A stretch of DNA of 37,342 bases from Gammaproteobacteria bacterium (lineage in GTDB: Bacteria > Pseudomonadota > Gammaproteobacteria > SZUA-152): contig JAUWVK010000001.1 in assembly GCA_030617485.1 (NCBI GenBank), positions 1-37,342 of the forward strand, read 5' to 3'. The translations under genes were made by a program, and so were the position numbers. A model generated the notes under the pieces. The model worked only from the letters and a program-made list of their open reading frames with translations, made no database searches and had not been told where the DNA came from. This document shows, in pieces, positions 25,298 through 34,038 of the stretch. Position 1 is the stretch's first letter. The number at the start of each line of letters is the position of its first letter.

Positions 25298-25825
25298 CTA
25301 ACGCTGTTTTAACAGCATCCTCGAAACTTTTATGGCCTCATCTAGATACGTTTCGTAAATTCCCGGCGTTTGATAACCCACGATTCTAGGCACAAGCTCA
25401 TTGCCCTTTTCATCAACCAGTACCACCGTCGGCACAACCTCAATGCCCTGCCCAATGGCATAACTTTCGGCATCACGCTTCTGGCCGAAAAAATCACGTA
25501 AGGTTTCGTATTCTTCCATCACCACCTTACGAACAATTACCCGATTTGGATCATCGCCGCTTAAACGCAGGGGGCCTAGCACTTCGCTTTCCAGCCGCGC
25601 ACAAAAGGGACAATCTTCTGTGGAATACATTAACAAAATAGGCACCGTCGCACTGCGAGAGGAACTACCTAAGGCTTCAAGATCTTCCGCAATCGGCAAA
25701 ACCAGAGTTGGATCAACATAGGTTTCATCTTCATCAGGATCGGCAGCCATTACCACGCCACAAAAAAGCAATCCCGCAAGCATTATTCCAGAAAACAAAT
25801 AACCTTTAGCAACTGAATGTGTCAT
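25298..25825 (-). CDS. Periplasmic thioredoxin-fold protein
   Basis: The 175-residue product has a signal peptide (about 1-28, ending VVMAADP), then a thioredoxin-like domain with a CPFC active site at Cys72-Cys75 ('MYSTEDCPFCARLESEV') and the cis-proline segment 'EVVPTVVLVDEKGNEL' (Pro132). CPFC with a following SoxW/DsbE-like pattern suggests a thiol reductase or oxidase in the periplasm; the substrate is unknown. It is single and lies between algR (convergent, 22 bases) and rep (same strand, upstream). Confidence 0.85.
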   Translation of the reverse strand: MTHSVAKGYLFSGIMLAGLLFCGVVMAADPDEDETYVDPTLVLPIAEDLEALGSSSRSATVPILLMYSTEDCPFCARLESEVLGPLRLSGDDPNRVIVRKVVMEEYETLRDFFGQKRDAESYAIGQGIEVVPTVVLVDEKGNELVPRIVGYQTPGIYETYLDEAIKVSRMLLKQR

Positions 25826-25937
25826 CGATAAATTCCTTGCAGTCCTGCTGTGTTCACATGCCTCTATGCATACAATACTTTACCTTAGGACTCTCCACCT
25901 TAGGACTAAGGGTTCCAGAAATGGTTCAGCTGACCCG

Positions 25938-27974
25938 TCAGGATTCAGCCGCCGGTTCACCTAATATATCACGCAAATTAGCCAGATGAGCATGGCCCCG
26001 TTCCTGGCGTTCTTCTGGATCAAGCTGCTGTTTACCACCCTCCCAAACCAGATCATCTTCCGGCAACTCATCCAGAAAACGACTGGGCTCGCATTCCACC
26101 ACCTCACCATGCTTCCGTCGTTTCGCTGCCATGGTAAAAGTTAATGTTTTTTGTGCGCGGGTAATGCCGACGTAAGCAAGACGCCGCTCTTCCTCTACGT
26201 CACCATCCTGCAAACTCGCAAAATGCGGTAGCAGATTTTCTTCCATTCCCACAATAAATACATGCGGAAATTCCAGCCCCTTGGCAGCGTGCAATGTCAT
26301 CAACGATATGCAGTCATCACGCGCTTCTTCTTCGTTACGCTCCAGAATATCCATCAGCGTCATGCGTGCCACCAGATCTGCCAACGACATTTCTTCTTCG
26401 TTTTTTTCAGAGGCTTTCTTCGATAGGACTGCCAGCCAGTCCAGCAATTCATTTACATTTTCCATACGGCTTTCGGCCTGCTTTGCATCCTTACAGGTGT
26501 CGAACAACCAGGCTTCGTAACTTATGTCGTTTACCAGTTCGCGCACAGTCTCTACAGGATCACCGCGCTCGGCCTGCTCAGACTTGGCAGATAACCATGT
26601 AATAAATTCACGCACTTTGGTCAAGGCACGAAAAGTAAGCTGTGTCTCCAGGCCGATTTCATCGCAGGCCGCACACAAACTTATGTCACGCTCGTTAGCG
26701 TAGGTCGCAATTTTCTCCAGTGTCGCCGGGCCGATTTCCCGCTTCGGTGTATTTACCACCCGCACAAAGGCATTATCGTCATCCGGGTTCACCAGCAAAC
26801 GCAGATACGCCATGATGTCCTTTACTTCCTGGTATGCAAAAAACGAAGTGCTGCCTGAAATACGATAAGGTAACTGGGTTTCACGTAAGGCCCGCTCGAT
26901 CAAACGTGACTGATGATTGCCGCGATACAGAATTGCGTAGTCACTAAAATTACTGGCGGTCTGAAACTTGTGAGCCAGCAAACGTGACACGACTGTCTCT
27001 GCCTCGTGTTCCTCACTGCGAGCCTGAATCACCTTGATGGGATCACCGTATCCCAATTCACTCCACAGACGTTTTTCAAACACATGTGAATTATTGGCAA
27101 TAAGCTGGTTGGCTGATTTCAGAATGCGCCCTGTCGAGCGGTAATTTTGCTCCAGTTTGATCACCTTTAACATGGGGAAATCTTGTGACAGTAACGCCAG
27201 ATTTTCAGGCTGCGCGCCACGCCAGGCATAAATGGATTGATCATCATCACCCACCACCGTTAACGCACCACGCACACCCACCAACTGTTGCACCAGACGA
27301 TATTGAGTACCATTGGTATCCTGGTATTCATCCACCAGCAAATAGCGAATACGATTTTGCCATTTCTCCAAAACTTCAGGGTATTCAGCAAACAGCCTCA
27401 CTGGCAAACCAATAAGATCATCAAAATCCATGGCATTGTAGAGCTGTAGGTGACGGTTATATTCGGCATAAAGCAACGAGGCCGCGGTTAAACGAGCATC
27501 ACCATTCGCCTCCAGCTGCGCCTGCTCCGGACTGACCAGACCGCTTTTCCAGGCGGAAATCTGCCACTGCATCTCAACCGCCTGATCGTCGGCATCATAG
27601 GCCTTACGCAGCAACTCCTTAATCAGCGCCTGACTGTCCTGACTATCATAAATAGAGAACCCTGGCTTAAAACCTAACAACTTCCCGTCACTACGGAGAA
27701 TATTGAGACCCAGATTATGGAAGGTTGAAACACGCATACCACGTCGATCTTTCGCCTTTAGGTCACCGGCAATACGGGACTGCATCTCGCGAGCAGCCTT
27801 ATTGGTAAAGGTTACCGCGGTGATATGGTGACCCTTGATGCCGCAGTTATGCACCAGATGCATGATTTTTTGGGTGATGACACGGGTTTTACCGGAGCCA
27901 GCGCCAGCTAGTACCAGCAAAGGGCCATCAATATAAGACACCGCCTCTTTCTGGCGGGGATTAAGATCATGCAT
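25938..27974 (-). CDS. rep: ATP-dependent DNA helicase Rep
   Basis: This superfamily 1A helicase has Walker A 'LAGAGSGKTRVIT' near residue 20, 'LLVDEYQDTNGTQYRL' (motif II), 'VVGDDDQSIYAWRGA' (III), 'LEQNYRST' (IV), and 'SLMTLHAAKGLEFPHVFIVG' with 'VGITRAQKTL' (V-VI). From the ATG at 27974 the product is 678 residues, near E. coli Rep (673), and begins 'MHDLNPRQKEAVSYI' like Rep. The open frame continues to 28067, but those 31 residues lack family resemblance. Rep unwinds DNA 3'-5' and clears proteins ahead of replication forks. UvrD is the main alternative; the length and N-terminus favour Rep. Confidence 0.93.
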   Translation of the reverse strand: MHDLNPRQKEAVSYIDGPLLVLAGAGSGKTRVITQKIMHLVHNCGIKGHHITAVTFTNKAAREMQSRIAGDLKAKDRRGMRVSTFHNLGLNILRSDGKLLGFKPGFSIYDSQDSQALIKELLRKAYDADDQAVEMQWQISAWKSGLVSPEQAQLEANGDARLTAASLLYAEYNRHLQLYNAMDFDDLIGLPVRLFAEYPEVLEKWQNRIRYLLVDEYQDTNGTQYRLVQQLVGVRGALTVVGDDDQSIYAWRGAQPENLALLSQDFPMLKVIKLEQNYRSTGRILKSANQLIANNSHVFEKRLWSELGYGDPIKVIQARSEEHEAETVVSRLLAHKFQTASNFSDYAILYRGNHQSRLIERALRETQLPYRISGSTSFFAYQEVKDIMAYLRLLVNPDDDNAFVRVVNTPKREIGPATLEKIATYANERDISLCAACDEIGLETQLTFRALTKVREFITWLSAKSEQAERGDPVETVRELVNDISYEAWLFDTCKDAKQAESRMENVNELLDWLAVLSKKASEKNEEEMSLADLVARMTLMDILERNEEEARDDCISLMTLHAAKGLEFPHVFIVGMEENLLPHFASLQDGDVEEERRLAYVGITRAQKTLTFTMAAKRRKHGEVVECEPSRFLDELPEDDLVWEGGKQQLDPEERQERGHAHLANLRDILGEPAAES

Positions 27975-28182
27975 CAAGGATTCACTACATACTTGTTGGG
28001 ACGACAGGCCTTGTATTCTACCTGTATGCCGTAAAGACGGATATGGTCTCCCGCTACCTATACACATTTCACATGAGGTGGTTTTATCGCTAAGCTGTTG
28101 TTTTGTTAAAGCATCAGCGATATTTCCTTGTCTTAATTCATTCTAAAAAAATAATACTAATAAGCCCGCAACGAGAACCCCT

Positions 28183-29046
28183 ATGAAAGCCGACATACTC
28201 ACCCAGATCGTTTTACCCTTTTCACTTTTCATCATCATGCTCGGCATGGGCTTATCATTAAAGCTGGGCGACTTCACCCGGGTATTACAGGCCCCCAAGG
28301 CCATGATCATCGGCATTACCTGTCAGATGATTTTATTGCCGCTGATCGGCCTGGCTCTGGTGATGACTTTTTCGTTACCGCCCGAATTGGCGGTGGGCTT
28401 TATGATCCTGGCGTTCTGCCCCGGTGGCACCACATCCAATATGTTCGCGTATTTGGCGCGCGCTGATGTGGCTCTGTCGGTTTCATTGACCGCTATCATA
28501 AGTCTGGTAACTCCATTTACCATTCCATTATTGACCGTACTGGCAATGGAAATGCTCATGGATAATGCGAGTCAGTTTTCCATCCCCATTGGCAAAACTA
28601 TTCTCCAGTTGTTAGTGATTACGATAGTGCCGGTAACGATTGGCATGTTTTTGCTCAAGAAGTTCCCGAACTTTGCGACCAAAATGGAAAAGCCAGTGAA
28701 AATATTTTCCATTGTTTTGCTGTTTATTATTATTGCCGCCATAGTCGCTAAGACCTGGAGCTCGATGGCTGGCTTCTTCGCCCAAACCGGACTGGCAACA
28801 CTGGCTCTGAACCTCATCAGCATGGCTGCCGGATACGGTATCGCAAACGCAGCCAAACTAGATAAACGCCAGGCCGCTACCGTGGGAATCGAGGTAGGCA
28901 TTCAAAACGGTACCATGGCCCTATTGGTGACCGGCACCATTCTTGGCAATGCCGCCATGGCCATACCGGCGGTAACCTATAGTCTGCTTATGTTTGCCAC
29001 TGGCGGGTTATTCTGCTGGCTGGTTAACCGTAAGCGCCAATATTGA
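28183..29046 (+). CDS. Bile acid:sodium symporter (BASS) family transporter
   Basis: The 287-residue membrane protein has about nine or ten helices and the BASS-family blocks 'ILAFCPGGTTSNMFAYLARAD' region near 85-105 and 'EVGIQNGTMALLVTGTIL' near 237-255. These sodium-coupled carriers take organic anions; the substrate here is not evident. The family shares ancestry with the ACR3 arsenite efflux proteins (BART superfamily). It is followed after 56 bases by the arsR-type gene, but that gene appears to have its own operator, so a shared operon is not certain. The ATG at 28183 has GAGAAC upstream. Confidence 0.88.
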   Translation: MKADILTQIVLPFSLFIIMLGMGLSLKLGDFTRVLQAPKAMIIGITCQMILLPLIGLALVMTFSLPPELAVGFMILAFCPGGTTSNMFAYLARADVALSVSLTAIISLVTPFTIPLLTVLAMEMLMDNASQFSIPIGKTILQLLVITIVPVTIGMFLLKKFPNFATKMEKPVKIFSIVLLFIIIAAIVAKTWSSMAGFFAQTGLATLALNLISMAAGYGIANAAKLDKRQAATVGIEVGIQNGTMALLVTGTILGNAAMAIPAVTYSLLMFATGGLFCWLVNRKRQY

Positions 29047-29066
29047 AGAACCCTCTGTTAGAACCC

Positions 29067-29102
29067 TTGCTTTTCTAAACTGATGCTACTATAGTTCGAA
29101 AC
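29067..29102 (+). promoter_or_regulatory. Possible promoter of the arsR-arsM unit
   Basis: TTGCTT (29067-29072) and CTATAG (29089-29094) are -35- and -10-like with a spacer of 16. A start site at the expected distance would fall at or just beside the ATG at 29103, giving an almost or fully leaderless mRNA. This fits the lack of any ribosome-binding site before that ATG. The -10 overlaps the palindrome described next. Confidence 0.35.
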
Positions 29103-29114
29103 ATGTCGAACTAT
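29091..29114. promoter_or_regulatory. 24-bp palindrome across the arsR start, probable ArsR operator
   Basis: ATAGTTCGA (29091-29099) and TCGAACTAT (29106-29114) are exact complements with six bases between. The ATG of the repressor gene (29103-29105) is inside the spacer. Dyads of this length are usual ArsR/SmtB binding sites, so autoregulation is the simplest reading. No second copy is visible before arsM or the transporter. Confidence 0.65.
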
Positions 29115-29453
29115 CGAGATGACACACCCAATAGCAATGCGGAAAAACTAGCCGAGGCCTTCAAGGCCCTGTCCAACCCTAATCGCCTCAAAATTTTTCT
29201 GCAGCTAATGAATTGTTGCGAACCTGGCACGGTATGCAGCGCCGAGGACGTAACAACCGACCCTGTAATAAAAAGCTGCGTAGGTGATCTGGGAGATGGA
29301 CTGGACATTGCAGCCTCCACCCTTTCCCATCACATCAAGGAATTAAATCGTGCCGGCCTCATTCAGATGGAGCGCCGCGGCCAAAATGTAGACTGCTGGG
29401 TTGACCCCCAGACTGTGAAAGAATTGAATCAGTTTTTCCAACCGGGAAGCTGA
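29103..29453 (+). CDS. ArsR-type winged-helix repressor
   Basis: The 116-residue protein has a winged helix-turn-helix of ArsR type: 'EAFKALSNPNRLKIFLQLM' (about 18-36) and recognition helix 'AASTLSHHIKELNRAGLI' (about 70-87). The usual ELCVCDL metal box is missing; instead Cys38, Cys39, Cys45, Cys59 and Cys98 are available, with an insertion before the recognition helix. It sits 55 bases before arsM and its start lies in a palindrome, so I infer an arsenic-responsive repressor of itself and arsM, with an atypical thiolate site. The ATG lacks a ribosome site. Confidence 0.85.
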   Translation: MSNYRDDTPNSNAEKLAEAFKALSNPNRLKIFLQLMNCCEPGTVCSAEDVTTDPVIKSCVGDLGDGLDIAASTLSHHIKELNRAGLIQMERRGQNVDCWVDPQTVKELNQFFQPGS

Positions 29454-29508
29454 TGTTTTTAACTAAACATGAATAGAACATTAAAAGATTAGATTCAGGA
29501 GAAGCAGC

Positions 29509-30333
29509 ATGAACCAGAAAGTACACGATGACATCCGCCAAAACGTCCGCGACAACTATGCTGAAGTTGCTGAGGCCAGCAACAACAATGACAGTTGCGG
29601 AGTTGAATCTAGCTGCTGCGGCGTATCTGATGACACCGCCATTAACACTCTCATTTCCACCCGTATGGGTTACTCACAGGAAGACCTGGACAATACACCT
29701 GATGGCGCAGACATGGGCCTGGGTTGCGGTAACCCGCGAGCTATCGCCAGCCTTAAACCCGGTGAAGTAGTTGTAGACCTGGGTAGCGGCGGCGGCTTTG
29801 ACGCCTTCCTTGCCAGTGTTGAAGTAGGTAACCAGGGCCACGTCATTGGTATCGACATGACGCCAGCTATGCTCAGCAAAGCACGCCACAATGCTGAAAA
29901 AGGCAAATACACCAATGTTGAATTCCGTCTGGGTGAAATCGAACACCTTCCCATTGCCAATGACACAGTAGACGTCATCATCTCTAACTGCGTAATCAAT
30001 TTATCGCCAAATAAAACACAGGTGTTTCGTGATGCCTTACGCGTACTCAAACCTGGCGGACGTTTAGCCATCTCCGATGTAGTAGCCAGTGCTGAAATGC
30101 CCGAAGACATGAAAAATGACCCGCTGTTACACGCAGGCTGTATGGCGGGCGCATCAATGATTGAAGATCTTGAAGCCATGATGAAAGAAGCAGGCTTTGA
30201 CGATATTAAAATCGCACCGAAAGACGAATCACGTGAATTTATTAAAGACTGGGCACCCGGACGAGGTGTGGAGGACTATGTGTTATCTGCCACCATCGAG
30301 GCTGTTAAACCTGGTGGTGGGTGTTGCTGCTAG
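29509..30333 (+). CDS. arsM: Arsenite S-adenosylmethionine methyltransferase
   Basis: This 274-residue class I methyltransferase has the SAM motif 'VVDLGSGGGFD' (88-98). The four cysteines known from CmArsM/AS3MT (Cys44, 72, 174, 224 in CmArsM) have counterparts at Cys36/37, Cys73 in 'LGCGNP', Cys161 in 'SNCVINL' and Cys211 in 'HAGCMAG', so the enzyme should be active on As(III). The tail ends in GGGCCC, giving three more cysteines. It methylates arsenite in steps to MAs(III), DMAs and TMAs. A good ribosome site (CAGGAGAA) lies about 8 bases before the ATG. It follows the ArsR-type gene and is convergent with the large kinase, with 35 bases between stops. Confidence 0.94.
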   Translation: MNQKVHDDIRQNVRDNYAEVAEASNNNDSCGVESSCCGVSDDTAINTLISTRMGYSQEDLDNTPDGADMGLGCGNPRAIASLKPGEVVVDLGSGGGFDAFLASVEVGNQGHVIGIDMTPAMLSKARHNAEKGKYTNVEFRLGEIEHLPIANDTVDVIISNCVINLSPNKTQVFRDALRVLKPGGRLAISDVVASAEMPEDMKNDPLLHAGCMAGASMIEDLEAMMKEAGFDDIKIAPKDESREFIKDWAPGRGVEDYVLSATIEAVKPGGGCCC

Positions 30334-30368
30334 CGGGTATGGTTACAAATGTTTTGCTTTACGGATAG

Positions 30369-32756
30369 TTATGACCCATCGGCATCAGGTTTTACTTCAA
30401 CCGGTACATGCATAATAAATATGGAACCCTTTCCAGACTCACTGGATACCGATATATCTCCGCCCATTATCCGGCATAAGCGCTGGCTTATTGTTAAGCC
30501 CAGGCCGGTACCTCCATATTTTGTAGTAACTGAATGGTCCGCCTGATGGAATGCTTCAAATAAATTACCGATCTGTTCTTCTGTCATGCCTATGCCAGTA
30601 TCAGTAATTATAAACTGAACACATTTAACACCAGACTTATCAATCAGTGATGCCTCCAGCTTTATTAATCCATTCTCAGTAAACTTCGCCGCATTAGCCA
30701 ACAGATTTAATAATGACTGTCGCACCCAAAGATTATCGGCAATCATAGATTGCACATCATCAGAGCGATTCATTTTCAACTTATTACCGTTCTTTTCGAC
30801 AATCGGCTCAACCGTCGCCACGATATCGTCTAGCAAGGAACATAAATCCAGGGGCTCAAGATTCATATCCATCTTGCCCGCCTCTATTTTTGATAAATCA
30901 AGAATGTTACTAATCAGGTCAAGAAGATGGTTCCCTGCTGAACGGATTTTATTCAGGTCGGCACGTATCGCCTGTGGTTTGCAATCGTCAATATCTTCAT
31001 GCAAAAGTTCACTATAACCAATGATTGCATTCAGCGGTGTGCGCAACTCGTGACTCATATTGGCAAGAAAAATACTTTTGGCTTTATTTGCCCGCTCAGC
31101 CTGATCACGCACAATTAAAAGATCAGCAGTACGGTCACGCACAAGGTCTTCCAGCTGCTCACGATGAGCTATCAATTCAGCTTCCGCACGTTTTTTCTCG
31201 GTTAAATCCAGCACGGTGACAATATAACTCCACTCGTCACCAACCTGCATTTCACCAATAGATAATTCTGCGGGAAAACGCTCTCCATTCCTGCGAATAA
31301 CTTCTACCTCATGGCGGTTTCCCGCGCCACCCGAATTATTATCTTCGTAAAATCTCCACAAACCAGGATTACATTCTTCTGAATTTTTTTCGCAAGCCAG
31401 CATTTTTACATTTTGCCCAATAACCTCGTTGGCTAAATACCCACTCATTCGCTGCATTGCAGAATTAAACGTTCGAATAATGCCATTACCATCAACGGTC
31501 ATTACTCCGTCCAACATGTTATCCAAAAGCGTTCGCAAGTGTAATTCACGTTCACGCAACAAATTATCAGCCCGGCGGCGTTCAGTAATATCCCTGAAAT
31601 AAACGGACAGGCCATCAGAATGCGGAAATGTTTGCGTTTCTACCCAACGGTCTGACGGAGGGTAATAACTATCAAAAGTCAGATTCACTCCGTCGCGTAG
31701 TGAAAGGCGGAAGCGTTGATAAAATGTACTGGTGATATCGGGCACAGCCTCCCATAGAACTTTACCCAACACATCTTGTCTTGAAATCTGAAATAGAAAC
31801 TCTGCCTGTTTATTGAAGTACGTTACATTCCATGTGTCATCAAGCGCGATGTAAGCATCACTTGTCGATTCAAGAATATGGGTAACATGATTATTCACCC
31901 GAACCAGATTATTTTCAGCTACTTTGTTTTTAGTTAAATCGCGCAGGAACACTTTCACCATAGGGTGGCCATCTAACTTTATAAGGCTGGCGTAGACACC
32001 AACATATCGCTCTTCGCCATCACTGCAATACAGAGCAACCTCAAACGCAGTCGCTCCATCCCGCTCAACATCCCTGAGCAACTTCATACATGGTTCATTT
32101 GCTGAAAAATACCCACTAAAATCACTACCAATCATTTTTTTCGATTGCAGACCAAAAAGTTCAGCGGCAGCCCCATTAACTTCGCACACCTGCAAATCTT
32201 TATTTAAAACCATAACCGGGTTTAATGTTTGCTCATTTAAAGCACGATAGTGTTCATGACTCTGAATAGAATTGCTTTTACCCGTCTCAGAAGCAGTCAT
32301 CTGTAGCATATAACCCAACTTCTGTGACACACGCTCGACTTCTGAAACATCTGCCTGATTAAAGCTTAGTTCGCCATCAGCACGAACCACCATGATTATT
32401 CCAGCCTGTTTTTTATTTCTCATCAACGGCGCCGCTATCATTGAACACACACCAAACTGTTGAATAAATTCAGACTCATCTTTTTTGGTAAGCTCGGGAA
32501 TGTCCAGCTTTGATGCGCAACCGGTAGAAAAAACTTTTGTGGCAATAAAAGAATCTTGCAGGGGAAAACTAAAAGTAGAATTGACCGTAACAGTTTTAGA
32601 GGAATGAGCCACAACAGACAACTGCTCAGCATTGTCATCACACAACAATACTATATGGATACCCAGGGGCATTTGTCGTTTGAGACCAGCAAAATTAGCG
32701 CGAACACGTTCGCCTAACGATACGAGTTCTTGATGACCTTGAGCTAACTCCGACAT
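30369..32756 (-). CDS. Soluble GAF/PAS sensor histidine kinase
   Basis: The 795-residue protein has no membrane helix. In order: GAF-like domain (about 15-155), three PAS domains (about 170-275, 288-392, 405-520), a coiled-coil linker (about 520-560), HisKA with phospho-His569 in 'LANMSHELRTPLNAIIGYSE', and HATPase_c with N-box Asn688, 'DTGIGM' (from 719) and 'GGTGLGLTIS' (about 748-757). No receiver domain is attached, so the partner is separate; the nearest lone receiver is at 34039 beyond trmO. The signal is unknown; four sensor modules suggest integration of several cytoplasmic cues such as redox state or ligands. The ATG is at 32756. Confidence 0.92.
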   Translation of the reverse strand: MSELAQGHQELVSLGERVRANFAGLKRQMPLGIHIVLLCDDNAEQLSVVAHSSKTVTVNSTFSFPLQDSFIATKVFSTGCASKLDIPELTKKDESEFIQQFGVCSMIAAPLMRNKKQAGIIMVVRADGELSFNQADVSEVERVSQKLGYMLQMTASETGKSNSIQSHEHYRALNEQTLNPVMVLNKDLQVCEVNGAAAELFGLQSKKMIGSDFSGYFSANEPCMKLLRDVERDGATAFEVALYCSDGEERYVGVYASLIKLDGHPMVKVFLRDLTKNKVAENNLVRVNNHVTHILESTSDAYIALDDTWNVTYFNKQAEFLFQISRQDVLGKVLWEAVPDITSTFYQRFRLSLRDGVNLTFDSYYPPSDRWVETQTFPHSDGLSVYFRDITERRRADNLLRERELHLRTLLDNMLDGVMTVDGNGIIRTFNSAMQRMSGYLANEVIGQNVKMLACEKNSEECNPGLWRFYEDNNSGGAGNRHEVEVIRRNGERFPAELSIGEMQVGDEWSYIVTVLDLTEKKRAEAELIAHREQLEDLVRDRTADLLIVRDQAERANKAKSIFLANMSHELRTPLNAIIGYSELLHEDIDDCKPQAIRADLNKIRSAGNHLLDLISNILDLSKIEAGKMDMNLEPLDLCSLLDDIVATVEPIVEKNGNKLKMNRSDDVQSMIADNLWVRQSLLNLLANAAKFTENGLIKLEASLIDKSGVKCVQFIITDTGIGMTEEQIGNLFEAFHQADHSVTTKYGGTGLGLTISQRLCRIMGGDISVSSESGKGSIFIMHVPVEVKPDADGS

Positions 32757-33062
32757 GAACTAATTAATACACGCAACTACCAACTGCTAGATGCGCCCAC
32801 GTACCCCTTATCTGTTGTTTTGTAACACCATGGCACTGCGGCTACTGCCATCATGCCAATCATTTTTTCCACTGCATAATCAGAACCACGACACCGAAAT
32901 CTGCCTGGATAGTTATTATATTTATCTGTACAAATATCGGCCATCAAGAATATCGCTTTAGCTTAATATCCTAGATTAAATCAGCAACTTACCTGTAAAA
33001 CCACTTATTTAAAACCCAAGTTTTCTGATCAACAATATAGCGAGCATTTCGAAAACTGTCGC
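32757..33062. other. Non-coding gap upstream of the kinase
   Basis: These 306 bases lie between trmO and the kinase, both on the minus strand. I see no supportable gene. The kinase promoter is probably here. A small dyad ATGGCA/TGCCAT around 32830-32851 is the only other structure and is weak. Confidence 0.5.
32915..32943 (-). promoter_or_regulatory. Possible sigma-70 promoter of the histidine kinase
   Basis: The minus strand has a perfect TATAAT (32920-32915), with TGGCCG (three of six matches) 17 bases upstream at 32943-32938. The start would give a leader of about 150 bases before the kinase ATG. Confidence 0.4.
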
Positions 33063-33818
33063 TCAACTCAGATCAGAGACCGGGCTCAATTCCAGCACCT
33101 CTACCCGGCCTGCGACCACCGACCAGCGCAAATCAAAATCATAAAGACGCATACCAAAGTTCTGCTTTTCAGAACGCTCTCCATTTGCAAAATAAGCGGG
33201 GCGAGGATCCTGAGAAAGCACCTGTTTTATTAACTGCCGTAAACCAGGTGTTCCATTTTGCTCACGTTCCACGCACTGTGTATCAGCTAACTCACTGAAG
33301 GTGATAGAAATATCTTGCAAAGGGGTATCCGCAGCATATCCAGCATCTGCTTGCGGTAAAGCGTCGGCATAAGGTAAATAAGGTTTGATATCCAGCACTG
33401 GAGTACCATCTAATAAATCAGCCCCGCGTAAATGGAGCAGGCAGCGCCCAGCATCAAACTCGATTCTTTCAAGCTTCACTACAGACAACCCAATGGGGTT
33501 AGGTCGAAATGGCGACCGAGAAGCAAATACCCCCACCCGTTGATTTCCACCCAGACGAGGGGGCCGTACGGTTGGACGCCACCCTTCCCGCATAGATTCA
33601 TGAAACACAAAAATGACCCAAATATGCGAAAAACCATCAAGTTTAGCCACGGCTTCGTTGTGGTTATACGGTGCCTCTAGTTCCAGAATTGCTCGGGCTT
33701 CGGGGGCTAAGCCCGGCTGTCGGGGAATACCAAATTTTTCCTTGAAACAGGAACGGATCACTCCAATCGGGTTAAGTTCAAACGATTTCGAGGCTTTAGC
33801 TTTTCTAGACTCTGTCAT
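33063..33818 (-). CDS. trmO: tRNA (N6-threonylcarbamoyladenosine(37)-N6)-methyltransferase TrmO
   Basis: The TrmO/TsaA-family protein (251 residues from the second ATG) has 'ELNPIGVIRSCFKEKFGIPRQ' at the N-terminus, 'LDGFSHIWVIFVFHES', 'FASRSPFRPNPIGLSVVKL' and 'LLDGTPVLDIKPYLPYADA', the hallmarks of this beta-barrel SAM methyltransferase class. It methylates t6A37 in tRNA-Thr to m6t6A. The C-terminal YaeB-type extension is present. Two ATG codons are adjacent at 33821 and 33818; GAGGGG lies two bases before the first and five before the second, so I favour 33818. It is divergent from the lone receiver gene. Confidence 0.94.
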   Translation of the reverse strand: MTESRKAKASKSFELNPIGVIRSCFKEKFGIPRQPGLAPEARAILELEAPYNHNEAVAKLDGFSHIWVIFVFHESMREGWRPTVRPPRLGGNQRVGVFASRSPFRPNPIGLSVVKLERIEFDAGRCLLHLRGADLLDGTPVLDIKPYLPYADALPQADAGYAADTPLQDISITFSELADTQCVEREQNGTPGLRQLIKQVLSQDPRPAYFANGERSEKQNFGMRLYDFDLRWSVVAGRVEVLELSPVSDLS

Positions 33819-33943
33819 CATTACCCCTCTTCACGTAAGCTGGCACTGCTTGCTTATCAACCAATAAGTAAAACAAAACACCACAATTTGTACAGCCACA
33901 AAGAAAAACTCTTGAAATGCAGATTCCCTTTATACCTGATTTT

Positions 33944-33949
33944 ATTATA
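33944..33949 (-). promoter_or_regulatory. Possible -10 element for trmO
   Basis: A perfect TATAAT occurs on the minus strand about 125 bases before the trmO start. The -35 region is poor, so the call is weak. Confidence 0.3.
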
Positions 33950-34038
33950 AGGTTTAGCTCATAGCAGTAATGTTGATAAACATCTGTGCTGCAACACGAT
34001 ACAGACAAACATAAAGGACACTCCAGAAAAGGTATTCG

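Noticed and set aside
27975..28067. 31-residue N-terminal extension of Rep
   Set aside because: The extra residues do not resemble Rep, while the internal start matches the family N-terminus.
29670..30179. 169-residue minus-strand frame opposite arsM
   Set aside because: It is a shadow of a well-supported coding gene with all catalytic cysteines; no independent support.
32830..32851. ATGGCA/TGCCAT hairpin upstream of the kinase
   Set aside because: A six-base stem with a 10-base loop is expected by chance in DNA of this length.
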